A stretch of 41,158 nucleotides of DNA from Oscillospiraceae bacterium (GCA_017397835.1 JAFQHV010000010.1:1-41158), one strand, 5' to 3'. Shown: positions 1 to 7,215, counted from the stretch's first letter. Notes: a model not told the origin generated them from the sequence alone. Made by a program: numbers and translations.

Positions 1-23
1 CCGCAAAAGACACAAAAAAGGCG

Positions 24-46
24 TTAAGAAACCCATGGTTTCTTAA
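24..46. terminator. Palindromic hairpin, possible terminator
   Basis: A perfect 10-bp stem (TTAAGAAACC / GGTTTCTTAA) encloses a 3-base loop. On the minus strand it is followed by CGCC and then a run of six T, so it could end a minus-strand transcript. On the plus strand the following sequence is AAACTTCC, a poor tail. The gene it would serve is not visible in the window. Confidence 0.4.
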
Positions 47-416
47 AACTTCCTTTGGGTGATATCCGTGGGTCACACCCACACGGTCGGCGGTCACCTC
101 TGACCCATCCAGCGCCGATTATGCTGCCGCACTCTGTGCTATCTGTAACTTTGCTCGTCTAACAAACTCCCGCCGACTTGCACCGCAGGAACGAAACACC
201 CATCGCAGCAGGCGCTTTTGTTCAGTGGGAGTGCAGTTTAGTTGATGCTTGGCGGGGCGGCAGCCTAAAGCCGCATCGTGGTATCGTCACAGGTGCGCCG
301 GACGCAAGGAATATCTGCCGCTTACGAGCCGTTCCCTTGGGGTCCGGGGTGCAGCGTGTATGAGATGCAGGCGCGAAGCGGCCAATCTCATCCCACGCCA
401 ACCCCGGTGGCGTTTT

Positions 417-446
417 ACCTACTTTGCCGCCGGGGGCAAAGTAGGT
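417..446. repeat. REP-like extragenic palindrome
   Basis: A 12-bp perfect inverted repeat (ACCTACTTTGCC / GGCAAAGTAGGT) surrounds a 6-base GC-rich loop. It is not followed by a T-run and lies in gene-free DNA, so it looks more like a dispersed extragenic palindrome than a terminator. Only one copy is present in this window. Confidence 0.5.
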
Positions 447-507
447 CGCCCCGCAGGGCGAAACAGCAAAGTGACAATCAAAAGTCCGCATTATCGTACT
501 TTCTTCT

Positions 508-516
508 TGCTATACT
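508..516 (+). promoter_or_regulatory. Extended -10 promoter of the 39-aa gene
   Basis: TGC directly followed by TATACT (511-516) matches the extended -10 form TGnTATAAT. No good -35 is visible 17 bases upstream. Transcription would start near 523, leaving a leader of about 30 bases before the ATG at 552. Confidence 0.45.
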
Positions 517-551
517 GTGGTCAGGATAAGAAAGCGAAAGGAGTGCGGACG

Positions 552-671
552 ATGGATTACAGCATTGTTTGGGTGAGAGGTCACGTGGAGGTCTACGACC
601 ATGCTGGCCGCTTCTGCTTTTCCGCCGACAACGAGCGGGAGGCACTGGAAGAACTGGATATCCCGGCATAA
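552..671 (+). CDS. Small protein of 39 residues, unknown function
   Basis: The frame starts at ATG 552, has the ribosome site GAAAGGAG at 535-542 and ends at TAA 671, just before a strong terminator. The product begins MDYSIVWVRGHVEVYD and continues with FCFSADNEREALEELD. It is acidic, with a short beta-like N-terminal half and a helix-like C-terminal half, and shows no signal peptide, membrane segment or cysteine pair. It is monocistronic: an extended -10 promoter lies upstream and a bidirectional hairpin downstream. I do not recognise a characterised family. The combination of promoter, ribosome site, compact frame and terminator is the evidence that it is a real gene. Confidence 0.65.
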   Translation: MDYSIVWVRGHVEVYDHAGRFCFSADNEREALEELDIPA

Positions 672-678
672 ACACAAG

Positions 679-712
679 AAAACAGCGCAGGCAAACGCCT
701 GCGCTGTTTTCA
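679..712. terminator. Bidirectional terminator
   Basis: A perfect stem AACAGCGCAGGC / GCCTGCGCTGTT with loop AAAC is flanked by A-run and T-run, so it works in both directions. It ends the 39-residue gene on the plus strand and the XRE regulator arriving on the minus strand. Confidence 0.85.
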
Positions 713-1303
713 TATTTTTTGTTTGAACAGGCCGTGTTTGTTGCAGTAGAAGTACACGAACCCCCGGCTGCGCAGTTGGAAGCGGGTCTGGGCCTCGCCC
801 TCCGGGTACAGCTTGACCAACTGAAGACGGTCGGAGGTAACAAAGGCGATGAAAGAGATGTAGTGCTGCTTGGTCATGGGATGGCAGATGGTGAGAAAAT
901 GCTCGTTCTCCACGGCTTCAACGGTCAATGCGTGGGCATCGTCCGGTTCTTCGGCTTCGGCAGGGGGGAGGGTGACACCACAGCAGCACACCACGGTGTC
1001 GCCGGTGGCATGGATCACGTTGCCGCAGACGGGGCAGACGTAGAATTTCGAGCGCATCAGGTTGCCCGACACGTTGCGGTTGACGATGGCTTTGCCGTTG
1101 AGCAGTTCGATAACGGACACACCCAGCGCGGCGGCCAGCGGCTGCAGCAGGGAACTGTCGGGAAAGCCTTTTCCGGTCTCCCACTTGGAAACGGCCTTGT
1201 CGCTGACACCCAGTTGGAGGGCAAGCTCCGCCTGGGTCATTCCCTTTGCTTCGCGCAGGGTTTTGATGGTGGTTCCGGTGACATAGGTGTTCAATGTATT
1301 CAC
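710..1303 (-). CDS. XRE-type HTH regulator fused to desulfoferrodoxin
   Basis: Residues about 12-70 form a lambda-repressor/XRE helix-turn-helix (MTQAELALQLGVSDKAVSKW). Residues 88-109 resemble a desulforedoxin rubredoxin-like knot, with C90 and C93 followed by a CCC at 106-108. The C-terminal part matches the superoxide reductase iron site of desulfoferrodoxin: H135, HPM (H141), H147 and C187-N-K-H190 can supply the four His and one Cys ligands. The residue equivalent to the catalytic lysine of superoxide reductase is Glu134. The layout suggests a DNA-binding protein that senses superoxide or iron/redox state rather than an enzyme; that is inference. The start is uncertain: GTG at 1303 sits very close to the AGAAAGG ribosome site, and TTG at codon 4 has better spacing. 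A palindrome in its promoter suggests autoregulation. Confidence 0.8.
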   Translation of the reverse strand: MNTLNTYVTGTTIKTLREAKGMTQAELALQLGVSDKAVSKWETGKGFPDSSLLQPLAAALGVSVIELLNGKAIVNRNVSGNLMRSKFYVCPVCGNVIHATGDTVVCCCGVTLPPAEAEEPDDAHALTVEAVENEHFLTICHPMTKQHYISFIAFVTSDRLQLVKLYPEGEAQTRFQLRSRGFVYFYCNKHGLFKQKI

Positions 1304-1318
1304 GCCCTTTCTGCCGCT

Positions 1319-1347
1319 ATCGTAGCACCTGCATTTGTTGAATGCAA
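1319..1347 (-). promoter_or_regulatory. Promoter of the XRE-desulfoferrodoxin gene with operator-like palindrome
   Basis: On the minus strand TTGCAT (1342-1347) is 17 bases from TACGAT (1319-1324). Inside it, at 1330-1346, lies the inverted repeat TGCATT-N5-AATGCA, overlapping the -35 and the spacer. That is where a dimeric XRE repressor would block RNA polymerase, so it is the likely operator of the adjacent regulator. Confidence 0.6.
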
Positions 1348-1381
1348 CCTACGCAGAGTAGAGATGAAAGGGGGAAGTGCC

Positions 1382-2605
1382 TTACAGTCCTTCTGCCGGA
1401 TGGCGCAGAAAGGACAGGGGCGGGACCGCCTTGGGCAGCTGCATCTGGAAGCGCATCTCCGGCTTGCGGGGCTGTTCCAATTCAAAGCCGTCCATGTCCC
1501 GCATCAAGGGGGCGCGGAAGGAGATGGCGGGGGTGTTGGGGCCTACGATCTCCACCTCGTCCCCGGCGGAGAACTTGTTGCGCAGGGACAGGGTGGCAAG
1601 GCCGTCAGGGGTGCAGGACTCCACCACAGCGCACACCTGCCAGTCGCGGATATAGCGGCCGTCCTCGTAATATTGGCCGGGGTGACCGAAGTAGAAGCCG
1701 GTGGAGTAGGGCCGGTGGCTGACCTTTTCCACCTCGTCCCGCCACACGGGGTCCATGGGCAGACCGGCTGCGGCGGCATCAATGGCGTGACGGTAGGCGC
1801 CGGTGACGATGGCGGCATAGTAGGCGGACTTGGCCCGGCCCTCGATCTTCAGGCTGTTCAGGCCTGCGGACATCAGTTCGGGGATGTGGTCGATCATACA
1901 CATATCCCGGGAATTCAGGATGTAAGTGCCCTGCTCGTCCTCAAAGACGGGGAAGTGCTCCCCGGGGCGCTTTTCCTCCATCAGGGTGTACCGGTAGCGG
2001 CAGGGCTGGGCACAGGCACCGCGGTTGGAGTCCCGGCTGGAGTCGGTCATGTAGTTGGACAGCAGGCAGCGGCCGGAGTAGGACACGCACATGGCACCGT
2101 GGACGAAGGCCTCGATTTCCAAAGAGGCGGGCGTCTTGGCGCGGATGGCGGCAATCTCATCCAAAGACAGCTCCCGGGCCAGAATGACCCGGCTGGCACC
2201 CAGGTCGTGCCAGGCATTGGCGGACTGGTAGTTGACGATGCTGGCCTGCGTGGAGATATGTACTTGTACCTTGGGTGCGTACCGCTTGGCCAAAGCCAGC
2301 ACACCCACGTCGGCGGCGATGACGGCGTCCACGCCGGCATCCTGCAGAAATTCCAGCCAACCGGGCAGGGCGGTGATCTCGTCGTTGCGGGGCATGGTGT
2401 TGCAGGTCACGTGGACCCGGACACCCTTTGCGTGGGCCAGCTTCACGGCCTGACGCAGCTGGTCGTGGTCAAAGTTGCCCGCAAAGGCCCGCATGCCGAA
2501 GGTGGTGCCGGCCAGGTACACCGCATCGGCGCCGTAGGCAAGGGCCATGTGCAGCCGTTCCATATCCCCGGCGGGGGCGAGCAGTTCGATGTTGGGGGTG
2601 GTCAT
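1382..2605 (-). CDS. Peptidase U32 family protein (TrhP/YrrO-like tRNA hydroxylation)
   Basis: The protein has 407 residues, the size of the YrrO-type U32 proteins, and begins with the family hallmark LLAPAGDMERL. The U32 signature EAFVHGAMCVSYSGRC lies at 165-180, and C173, C180, C198 and C202 form the conserved four-cysteine set of the family. Characterised relatives (TrhP in E. coli, YrrN/YrrO in Bacillus) are needed for 5-hydroxyuridine formation at the tRNA wobble position, so the old peptidase name is probably misleading. It lies 63 bases downstream of mltG, as in the Bacillus yrrL-yrrM-yrrN-yrrO cluster, but yrrM and yrrN equivalents are absent here. It starts at ATG 2605 with an AGGAGG site. 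Confidence 0.85.
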   Translation of the reverse strand: MTTPNIELLAPAGDMERLHMALAYGADAVYLAGTTFGMRAFAGNFDHDQLRQAVKLAHAKGVRVHVTCNTMPRNDEITALPGWLEFLQDAGVDAVIAADVGVLALAKRYAPKVQVHISTQASIVNYQSANAWHDLGASRVILARELSLDEIAAIRAKTPASLEIEAFVHGAMCVSYSGRCLLSNYMTDSSRDSNRGACAQPCRYRYTLMEEKRPGEHFPVFEDEQGTYILNSRDMCMIDHIPELMSAGLNSLKIEGRAKSAYYAAIVTGAYRHAIDAAAAGLPMDPVWRDEVEKVSHRPYSTGFYFGHPGQYYEDGRYIRDWQVCAVVESCTPDGLATLSLRNKFSAGDEVEIVGPNTPAISFRAPLMRDMDGFELEQPRKPEMRFQMQLPKAVPPLSFLRHPAEGL

Positions 2606-2625
2606 AGGAAAACCTCCTGACAGCC

Positions 2626-2658
2626 GCGCGCCCGGATACCCTGCGGCATCCGGGCGGC
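2626..2658 (-). other. Intergenic hairpin between mltG and the U32 gene
   Basis: The arms CCCGGAT (2631-2637) and ATCCGGG (2648-2654) form a GC-rich stem-loop with extendable flanks. No T-run follows on the minus strand, so it is not a classical terminator. It may act as an mRNA processing or stability element between two cotranscribed genes. Confidence 0.35.
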
Positions 2659-2668
2659 GGAACGATGC

Positions 2669-3814
2669 TTATTTGTAGAGGGTCTGGGTGTTCATCCAGT
2701 TACGCATACTGGTGTAGTCGGAGAAGAAGCGATGCTTGCCGTTGTCACCCAAAGCATAGAAGTAGTAACCGGTATTTTCGGGATCGAGCGCTGCCTTCAG
2801 GGAAGCGAGGCCCGGGTTGGCAATGGGCGTGGGAGGCAGGCCGCGGTACTTATAGGTGTTGTAGGGGGAGTCGATCTCCTTATCCGCGGCGGTGGGAGCA
2901 CTGCCGGTGATATAGACCAGGGTGGCATCCACCTGCAGGAACCCGTTGGTGCCGGCGGAGGAGTTGGGATTTTGCAGACGGTTGTAGATAACGGAGGCAA
3001 TCTTGCCACGGTCGGTGCCGTCGGTCTCACGCTCGATCAGAGAGGCTACGGTCAGGTACTCACGCAGGCTGTACTTGCTGGAGGCGACGAAGTCGCGCAT
3101 CTCCTGCGTGTAGCTGGCATCAAACCCCTGCAGCAGCTTGTTGATGACGTACTTGGGGTCGTGATTTACATAAAATTCGTAGGTGTCGGGGAACAGGAAG
3201 CCCTCCAGCCGGTTGGCATCGCCGAGGGGAATATCCTGCAGGAAGGAGAAGCCGTAGTTGTAGTTGGCCGCGTACTCGGTCAGTACCTCGGCGCTGGCAA
3301 CGCCGTGTTCCTCCAACAACTGGAAGGTCTGGGCAACGGTGTAACCCTCCGGGATCGTGACTTCGACGATCACGCGGCTGTCCGAGTGGGCACCCATGCT
3401 GGCGATCAGAGAGCGGTAGTCCATCTCGGTGTTCAGGTGGTACGCGCCGGGGCGCAGCTTCTTTTCGCCGTTGGTCACACCGGAAAACAGGCGAAACAGG
3501 GATTTGAATTCGATCAAATCGTTTTGCTTGAGCAGACTGGCCACCTTGCCCATTTTGGCGGTGTAGGTGGTGGTGATGTTGCCCTCACGGTCTGTTTTGG
3601 TCCGGATGGAAAAATAGTCCTCCGGCAGAACGATGGTGGCGGTATGGGCGGGCTTGTTCAGGGCCAGCACATCGTTTGCCGCGATCCAGGTCAGCGCGGC
3701 CAGCAGCACGGAAACACCGAGCACGGCCACGATGAACAGCGCGGTGATGCTGGCAGTGCGGCCGGTTTTTCGTCTGCGGTGATGGGTCCTGCGGGGGGTG
3801 TTCTCCTGTGACAT
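2669..3814 (-). CDS. mltG: Endolytic murein transglycosylase MltG
   Basis: This is a 381-residue YceG/MltG-family lytic transglycosylase that cleaves nascent glycan strands at the cytoplasmic membrane. A basic cytoplasmic tail (residues 1-21) is followed by one membrane helix (about 22-44), a LysM-like region and the catalytic domain. The motif LTVASLIERETDG contains the catalytic glutamate, and VDATLVYITG and NTYKYRGLPPTPIANPG are the conserved downstream blocks. The start MSQENTPRR at 3814 is chosen because GGAG sits nine bases upstream. A longer frame back to 3880 has no ribosome site and adds 22 unrelated residues. The U32 gene follows on the same strand. Confidence 0.93.
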   Translation of the reverse strand: MSQENTPRRTHHRRRKTGRTASITALFIVAVLGVSVLLAALTWIAANDVLALNKPAHTATIVLPEDYFSIRTKTDREGNITTTYTAKMGKVASLLKQNDLIEFKSLFRLFSGVTNGEKKLRPGAYHLNTEMDYRSLIASMGAHSDSRVIVEVTIPEGYTVAQTFQLLEEHGVASAEVLTEYAANYNYGFSFLQDIPLGDANRLEGFLFPDTYEFYVNHDPKYVINKLLQGFDASYTQEMRDFVASSKYSLREYLTVASLIERETDGTDRGKIASVIYNRLQNPNSSAGTNGFLQVDATLVYITGSAPTAADKEIDSPYNTYKYRGLPPTPIANPGLASLKAALDPENTGYYFYALGDNGKHRFFSDYTSMRNWMNTQTLYK

Positions 3815-3946
3815 AACGATCAACTCCTGACTGACAATAAAAAACGTAGTACACCGGAACAGGGGACAGGTCCGCGCCATAGTATGGGATGGTACGGCAC
3901 CTGACCGAAACCGGTGAGGTGACTATTTTGAATGAGGTGAAGTTAC

Positions 3947-4111
3947 ATGTGCGGTAATAACTGGGGTAACGGCGGTTGTCTGTGGATCATCATTTTGATC
4001 ATCATTCTGTTCTGCTGCTGCGGTGGCGGGAATGGCTACGGCTGCGGTAGCAGCTATGGCTGCGGCGGGAACCGCTGCGGCTGCGGCGACGATTGCGGCT
4101 GCGGCTGCTGA
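3947..4111 (+). CDS. Cys/Gly-rich small membrane protein, 54 residues
   Basis: ATG 3947 has the ribosome site AGGTGA at 3935-3940 and the frame closes at TGA 4111, right before a perfect terminator. Residues 11-22 (CLWIIILIIILF) are a short membrane helix. The rest is almost entirely Gly and Cys: 12 Cys and 17 Gly among 54 residues, with a CCC triplet at 23-25 and CGC repeats to the end. Small Gly/Cys-rich peptides with one hydrophobic segment occur in spore formers, for example the YjcZ type, so a spore-surface or metal-binding role is possible. No characterised homologue is recognised. It is transcribed divergently from mltG. Confidence 0.65.
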   Translation: MCGNNWGNGGCLWIIILIIILFCCCGGGNGYGCGSSYGCGGNRCGCGDDCGCGC

Positions 4112-4121
4112 GCCAAGAGGG

Positions 4122-4148
4122 GGACGGGGCTTCGGCCCCGTCCTTCTT
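4122..4148 (+). terminator. Terminator of the Cys/Gly-rich gene
   Basis: The stem GGACGGGGC / GCCCCGTCC with a TTCG tetraloop is followed by TTCTT. It lies 10 bases after the TGA of the 54-residue gene and abuts the stop codon of the convergent 5-FTHF cyclo-ligase gene. Confidence 0.8.
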
Positions 4149-4705
4149 CATGCGGTCAGGACCAGATCCACGGGGCGGTCGTGGGATTCTGCGGGCAGCC
4201 GGTCGACCAGCAGAGCGGAGCGGCACAGCCCTACGGTGATGCCGTGATAGTGCTCCAGCCAGCGATCGTAGTATCCGCCGCCCATACCCAGCCGATAATT
4301 CTGCCGGTCATAGCACAAAGCGGGGACAAGCACCAGATCGATCTGCTCCGGGGCAAGGGCGGGGCAGGCGGGAGCCGGCTCCCATAGACCGAATTTGTTT
4401 TGGACAAGGGGGCGTGCGGGGTGGTGTACCAGCACGTCCATGCGGTGCCCCGGCAGCATCCGGGGCAGGGCGACGGTCTTGCCCAAAGAAAACAGTGTTT
4501 CAATAAGCGGGGCGGTATGCGGCTCGGTGCCCACGCCAAAGAACAGGAATAGGCATTCGGCCTGCTGCACCTGCGGCAGAGCGAGAAAGGTGTCAAACAG
4601 CGCACGGTCCTCGGCAAGACGAATCGTCTCCGGGATGGCGGCCAGTTTGGCGCGGATCTGACGGCGCAGCCGAGCCTTCGCCTCAGCGGTTGAAATGGAC
4701 TGCAC
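4148..4705 (-). CDS. 5-formyltetrahydrofolate cyclo-ligase
   Basis: The protein has 185 residues, the normal size for this family, which converts 5-formyl-THF to 5,10-methenyl-THF with ATP. The diagnostic C-terminal motif LGMGGGYYDRWL is intact, and the N-terminal basic helix (AKARLRRQIRAKLAAIP) and FFGVGTEPHT block are typical. It overlaps the 3' end of the DJ-1 gene by 23 bases, so the two are translated from one mRNA. It probably maintains the reduced folate pool used by one-carbon and thymidylate metabolism. Confidence 0.92.
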   Translation of the reverse strand: MQSISTAEAKARLRRQIRAKLAAIPETIRLAEDRALFDTFLALPQVQQAECLFLFFGVGTEPHTAPLIETLFSLGKTVALPRMLPGHRMDVLVHHPARPLVQNKFGLWEPAPACPALAPEQIDLVLVPALCYDRQNYRLGMGGGYYDRWLEHYHGITVGLCRSALLVDRLPAESHDRPVDLVLTA

Positions 4706-5228
4706 GACGGATTTTTTCCGCGGCTTCGGTACCGCGCAGCGCCTCGATCAGCTTGAAGCCAAACGCAAAGGCGCTGCCGGCCGCTTCGGCGGTGATGATG
4801 GAGCCGTCCTCCACCACAGGCTGACCGTGGGTGGTGTCGGCTGTGGTAAGCTTGTCCAGCATAGAGGGGTAGCACACGGCTTTCTTGCCGTCCAGATAGC
4901 CCAAATCGGACAGGATGGTGGGGGCGGCACAGATGGCGGCAAGCCGCACGCCGTTGTCGTGGGCCCACCGGATCAGTGCCATAGCTTCGCTGCTGCCGCG
5001 GATGGCGGCAACGCCGCCCAAACCGCCGGGCAGAACAACCAATTCCAGCTCCTGGCGGGGTACATCGGACACGGAGCAGTCGGCAGTAACGGCGATGCCG
5101 TGAGCGCCGGGAATGACAGAACCATCCACACCGGCCATGCACACGGGGATGTCGGCACGGCGGAGCAGATCAACAGGGACGAGGGCCTCGGCCTCTTCAA
5201 AACCGGAACCAAGCAGGAAACAAACCAT
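4683..5228 (-). CDS. DJ-1/PfpI family protein
   Basis: This 181-residue protein belongs to the DJ-1/ThiJ branch (YajL-like). GFEEAEA at 9-15 holds the conserved glutamate, and Cys100 in AAICAAPTIL is the nucleophile-elbow cysteine. Members have been described as chaperones, glyoxalases or deglycases; which applies here cannot be read from the sequence. It starts at ATG 5228 behind an AGGAGG site and overlaps the 5-FTHF cyclo-ligase gene at its end. The pair sits downstream of tmk in the same direction. Confidence 0.88.
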   Translation of the reverse strand: MVCFLLGSGFEEAEALVPVDLLRRADIPVCMAGVDGSVIPGAHGIAVTADCSVSDVPRQELELVVLPGGLGGVAAIRGSSEAMALIRWAHDNGVRLAAICAAPTILSDLGYLDGKKAVCYPSMLDKLTTADTTHGQPVVEDGSIITAEAAGSAFAFGFKLIEALRGTEAAEKIRRAVHFNR

Positions 5229-5266
5229 GGTAGACCTCCTGAATTTAAGAAATGGAAAGAGGATGA

Positions 5267-5932
5267 TCAGATGACAGAGGAAACCAAATTCCAGATCTGG
5301 TCGTGGATATCTTCGATAGAACGCAGGACTCCGTTTTCCACACAGGGGATCACGGTCCAGCCCAGCACCTCGGCAGCCTGCAGGGCGGCGGCACGGCAGG
5401 AGGCCAAATAGCCGTCGTCTACCTCGTGGATATCGGCGTGGGTATTGGTGGCCTGCTCCCGGCTGCGAAGCAGCTTTACGGCCATTTCGGTGGGCATATC
5501 CAAATACAGCACCAGATCGGGGCGGGGCAGTTCCAGCTTATCGTGCTCAAAGGAATCGAGCCACCGACAGAAGTCCGCCCGTTCGTGTTCGGGCAGCTTG
5601 CAGGACTGATGCACGGCGTTGGAGGTAGAGTAGCGGTCAGCTAAAATCAAACCGCCCTGTTCATAGGTTTTCCCCCAGACTTTCTTCATGGAGGCGTAAC
5701 GGTCCACGGCGTAGAAAGCGGAGGCGGCATAGGCGTTTACGTCACTCGGATGGCTGCCGAACTCACCGCCCAAATACATACGGATCAGGGCAGAGGACGG
5801 TTCCTGATACTGGGGAAAGACCAGCCGCTCGAACGCGGCGCCGCTGTCGGTCAGCCGTTGGCACAGAGCTTTGAACTGGGTGGATTTGCCGGAACCATCC
5901 GTTCCCTCAAAAACGATCAGTTTTCCGGACAT
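5267..5932 (-). CDS. tmk: Thymidylate kinase
   Basis: This 221-residue dTMP kinase carries the P-loop GTDGSGKST at 10-18 and the DRYSTSNAVHQ motif used for dTMP and magnesium binding. The start at 5932 (MSGKLIVFEG) has an AGGAGG site and overlaps the stop of the upstream glycosyltransferase gene as TGATG, so the two are translationally coupled. A longer upstream frame to 6283 only runs through that gene in another phase. The product phosphorylates dTMP to dTDP for DNA synthesis. Confidence 0.9.
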   Translation of the reverse strand: MSGKLIVFEGTDGSGKSTQFKALCQRLTDSGAAFERLVFPQYQEPSSALIRMYLGGEFGSHPSDVNAYAASAFYAVDRYASMKKVWGKTYEQGGLILADRYSTSNAVHQSCKLPEHERADFCRWLDSFEHDKLELPRPDLVLYLDMPTEMAVKLLRSREQATNTHADIHEVDDGYLASCRAAALQAAEVLGWTVIPCVENGVLRSIEDIHDQIWNLVSSVI

Positions 5933-6669
5933 CACACATCCTCCTTCTTGGGGCCGGACAGGCGGGTTTTGGCGGCTTTGACCAGCACGAGAGGCAACTT
6001 TGCCATGCGGCCGACACGTTTGGGCTCTTTCATCAGGCGATAGGCCCACTCCAAATTCAGCTTCTGCCAGGCCTCCGGTGCGCGCTGTACCGTGCCGGCA
6101 AATACATCCAGGGAGCCGCCCAGACCGGCGGCGAGTTTCGCGCCGGTAGCCGGGCCGAATTGGGCCATCCACTTCTCCTGCCGGGGGGCGCCGAGACAGA
6201 CAAACAGCAGGTCGGGCTGTGCCTGTCGGATCTGTTCCACCACAGGCTCGTCCTCCTTGAAATAGCCGTCGTGGGTGCCGCACAGCACAAGATTGGGGAA
6301 CCGGGCGCAGATGTTGGCACCGGCCTGTTCCGCCACGCCGGGCTTGGCACCCAGCAGGAACAGCCTGCCGCGGCGGCGGTCAAGCTCTGCCAGCATGCCC
6401 TGAGCAAATTCGATGCCGGGGACACGGCCCTTCAGGGGGGTGCCCAGCAGCTTGGCGGAATAGATCACACCAATGCCGTCAGGAAGCACCAGATCGGCGC
6501 CGTTCAGAACCCGGCGGAATTCATCATCCTGCTCCGCTGCCAAAATAAACTCGGGATTGGGGGTGACCACATAGTGAAACCCCTCACGGTCCAGCAGCAT
6601 AGTACCGTGTTCCAGTGCCTGCTGAGCGGTCAGAGCGTCAAACTCAATTCCCAAAACGTTGATTTTCAA
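5932..6669 (-). CDS. WecG/TagA/CpsF family glycosyltransferase
   Basis: This 245-residue enzyme matches the TagA family, which transfers N-acetylmannosamine to a lipid-linked GlcNAc during wall teichoic acid or polysaccharide assembly. Thr36 in VVTPNPEF and Asp64 in LPDGIGV align with the catalytic pair described for TagA. RVPGIEF, HDGYF and CLGAPRQEKWM are the remaining family blocks. TTG at 6669 is chosen as start because GGGGAGG lies eight bases upstream and the protein then begins at the conserved INVLGIEFD. The ATG at 6741 has no ribosome site. No other teichoic acid gene is nearby, so the acceptor polymer is unknown. Confidence 0.85.
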   Translation of the reverse strand: MKINVLGIEFDALTAQQALEHGTMLLDREGFHYVVTPNPEFILAAEQDDEFRRVLNGADLVLPDGIGVIYSAKLLGTPLKGRVPGIEFAQGMLAELDRRRGRLFLLGAKPGVAEQAGANICARFPNLVLCGTHDGYFKEDEPVVEQIRQAQPDLLFVCLGAPRQEKWMAQFGPATGAKLAAGLGGSLDVFAGTVQRAPEAWQKLNLEWAYRLMKEPKRVGRMAKLPLVLVKAAKTRLSGPKKEDV

Positions 6670-6770
6670 ACGAAAACACCTCCCCAATAGGGTGAACTGC
6701 ATATTTACTATATCGTAGCACAAACTGCCGGGAAAGTCCATATGTCTGCGGAATATCGGGCAAAAAAGAG

Positions 6771-7154
6771 CTACTGCGCTGTGAGGAAGGGGCGCAGCGG
6801 ATCTAACGTTGCGGGGCCGATCCCATGCACGTTCAAAAGCTCGTCCACCGAATGGAACGAACCGTGTTCGTCACGATAAGCCAAAATGGCGGCGGCGCGG
6901 GCGGCGCCGATGTTGGGCAAGCGGAGCAAGTCGGAACGAGTGGCAGTGTTCAGGTCAATGATCTCGCCCGGCAGCAGACCGTCGGGTTGAACGTCGGATG
7001 AGGAAGACTCGGCGGCAGGGAGATCAAAGCGCTCCGTCCGGACCTGCCATCCGGGGGAGGCGGTGTCGTGGTGAGTCAGCCAAAGAAGGCAGAAAACGAG
7101 AAAGATACTGCACAGGATCAGGGCAGTCCATTCGTATAGGAACATTTTTCGCAC
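6771..7154 (-). CDS. ComEA-like helix-hairpin-helix protein
   Basis: With the GTG start at 7154 (AAAGGGG site eight bases upstream) the product has 127 residues. It contains one membrane helix near residues 8-26, a polar linker, and two helix-hairpin-helix units (LLRLPNIGAARAAAILAYR and ELLNVHGIGPATLDPLRP). ComEA proteins bind incoming DNA at the outer face of the membrane during transformation. The ComEA SLBB domain is absent, so this is a short form. No comEC is in the window. The ATG at 7205 overlaps the promoter of the divergent gene and lacks a ribosome site, so it is not used here. Confidence 0.75.
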   Translation of the reverse strand: MRKMFLYEWTALILCSIFLVFCLLWLTHHDTASPGWQVRTERFDLPAAESSSSDVQPDGLLPGEIIDLNTATRSDLLRLPNIGAARAAAILAYRDEHGSFHSVDELLNVHGIGPATLDPLRPFLTAQ

Positions 7155-7186
7155 AGGAAAGACCCCTTTGTAAAATAGATTACCCG

Positions 7187-7215
7187 TTGCATGGGGGGGA
7201 TTCATCTGTTATAAT
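7187..7215 (+). promoter_or_regulatory. Promoter of the D,D-carboxypeptidase gene
   Basis: TTGCAT (7187-7192) and TATAAT (7210-7215) are separated by 17 bases. Transcription would start near 7222, about 38 bases before the ATG at 7260. Confidence 0.75.

Larger units (their letters stand above)
1..551. other. Gene-free leader region with palindromes
   Basis: I see no convincing gene here. The stretch holds a 10-bp-stem palindrome at 24-46, a 12-bp-stem palindrome at 417-446 and a promoter near 508-516 for the small gene that follows. Open frames on both strands lack ribosome binding sites and have arginine/proline-rich compositions typical of antisense or repeat DNA. One minus-strand frame ends at 119-121 and is open for about 55 codons, but it has no ATG and no Shine-Dalgarno sequence. 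The region resembles the repetitive extragenic DNA seen between genes in Oscillospiraceae, which is a judgement from memory and not a search result. Confidence 0.5.

Noticed and set aside
119-283. Minus-strand frame of about 55 codons and possible tmRNA-like tag
   Set aside because: A frame ending in several Ala codons and TAA caught my attention as a tmRNA tag, but there is no tRNA-like acceptor/T-arm pair around it and no ATG with a ribosome site.
222-491. 89-residue minus-strand frame over the palindrome region
   Set aside because: It has no ribosome site, reads through both arms of a palindrome and has proline/arginine-rich repeat-like composition.
569-2620. Very long plus-strand open frame opposite the regulator and U32 gene
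   Set aside because: It lies antisense to two genes with clear domains and ribosome sites; it is a product of high GC and codon bias. The same applies to long plus-strand frames at 2732-3811, 18674-21394, 21292-23046 and 30699-33401, and to minus-strand frames across the atp operon.
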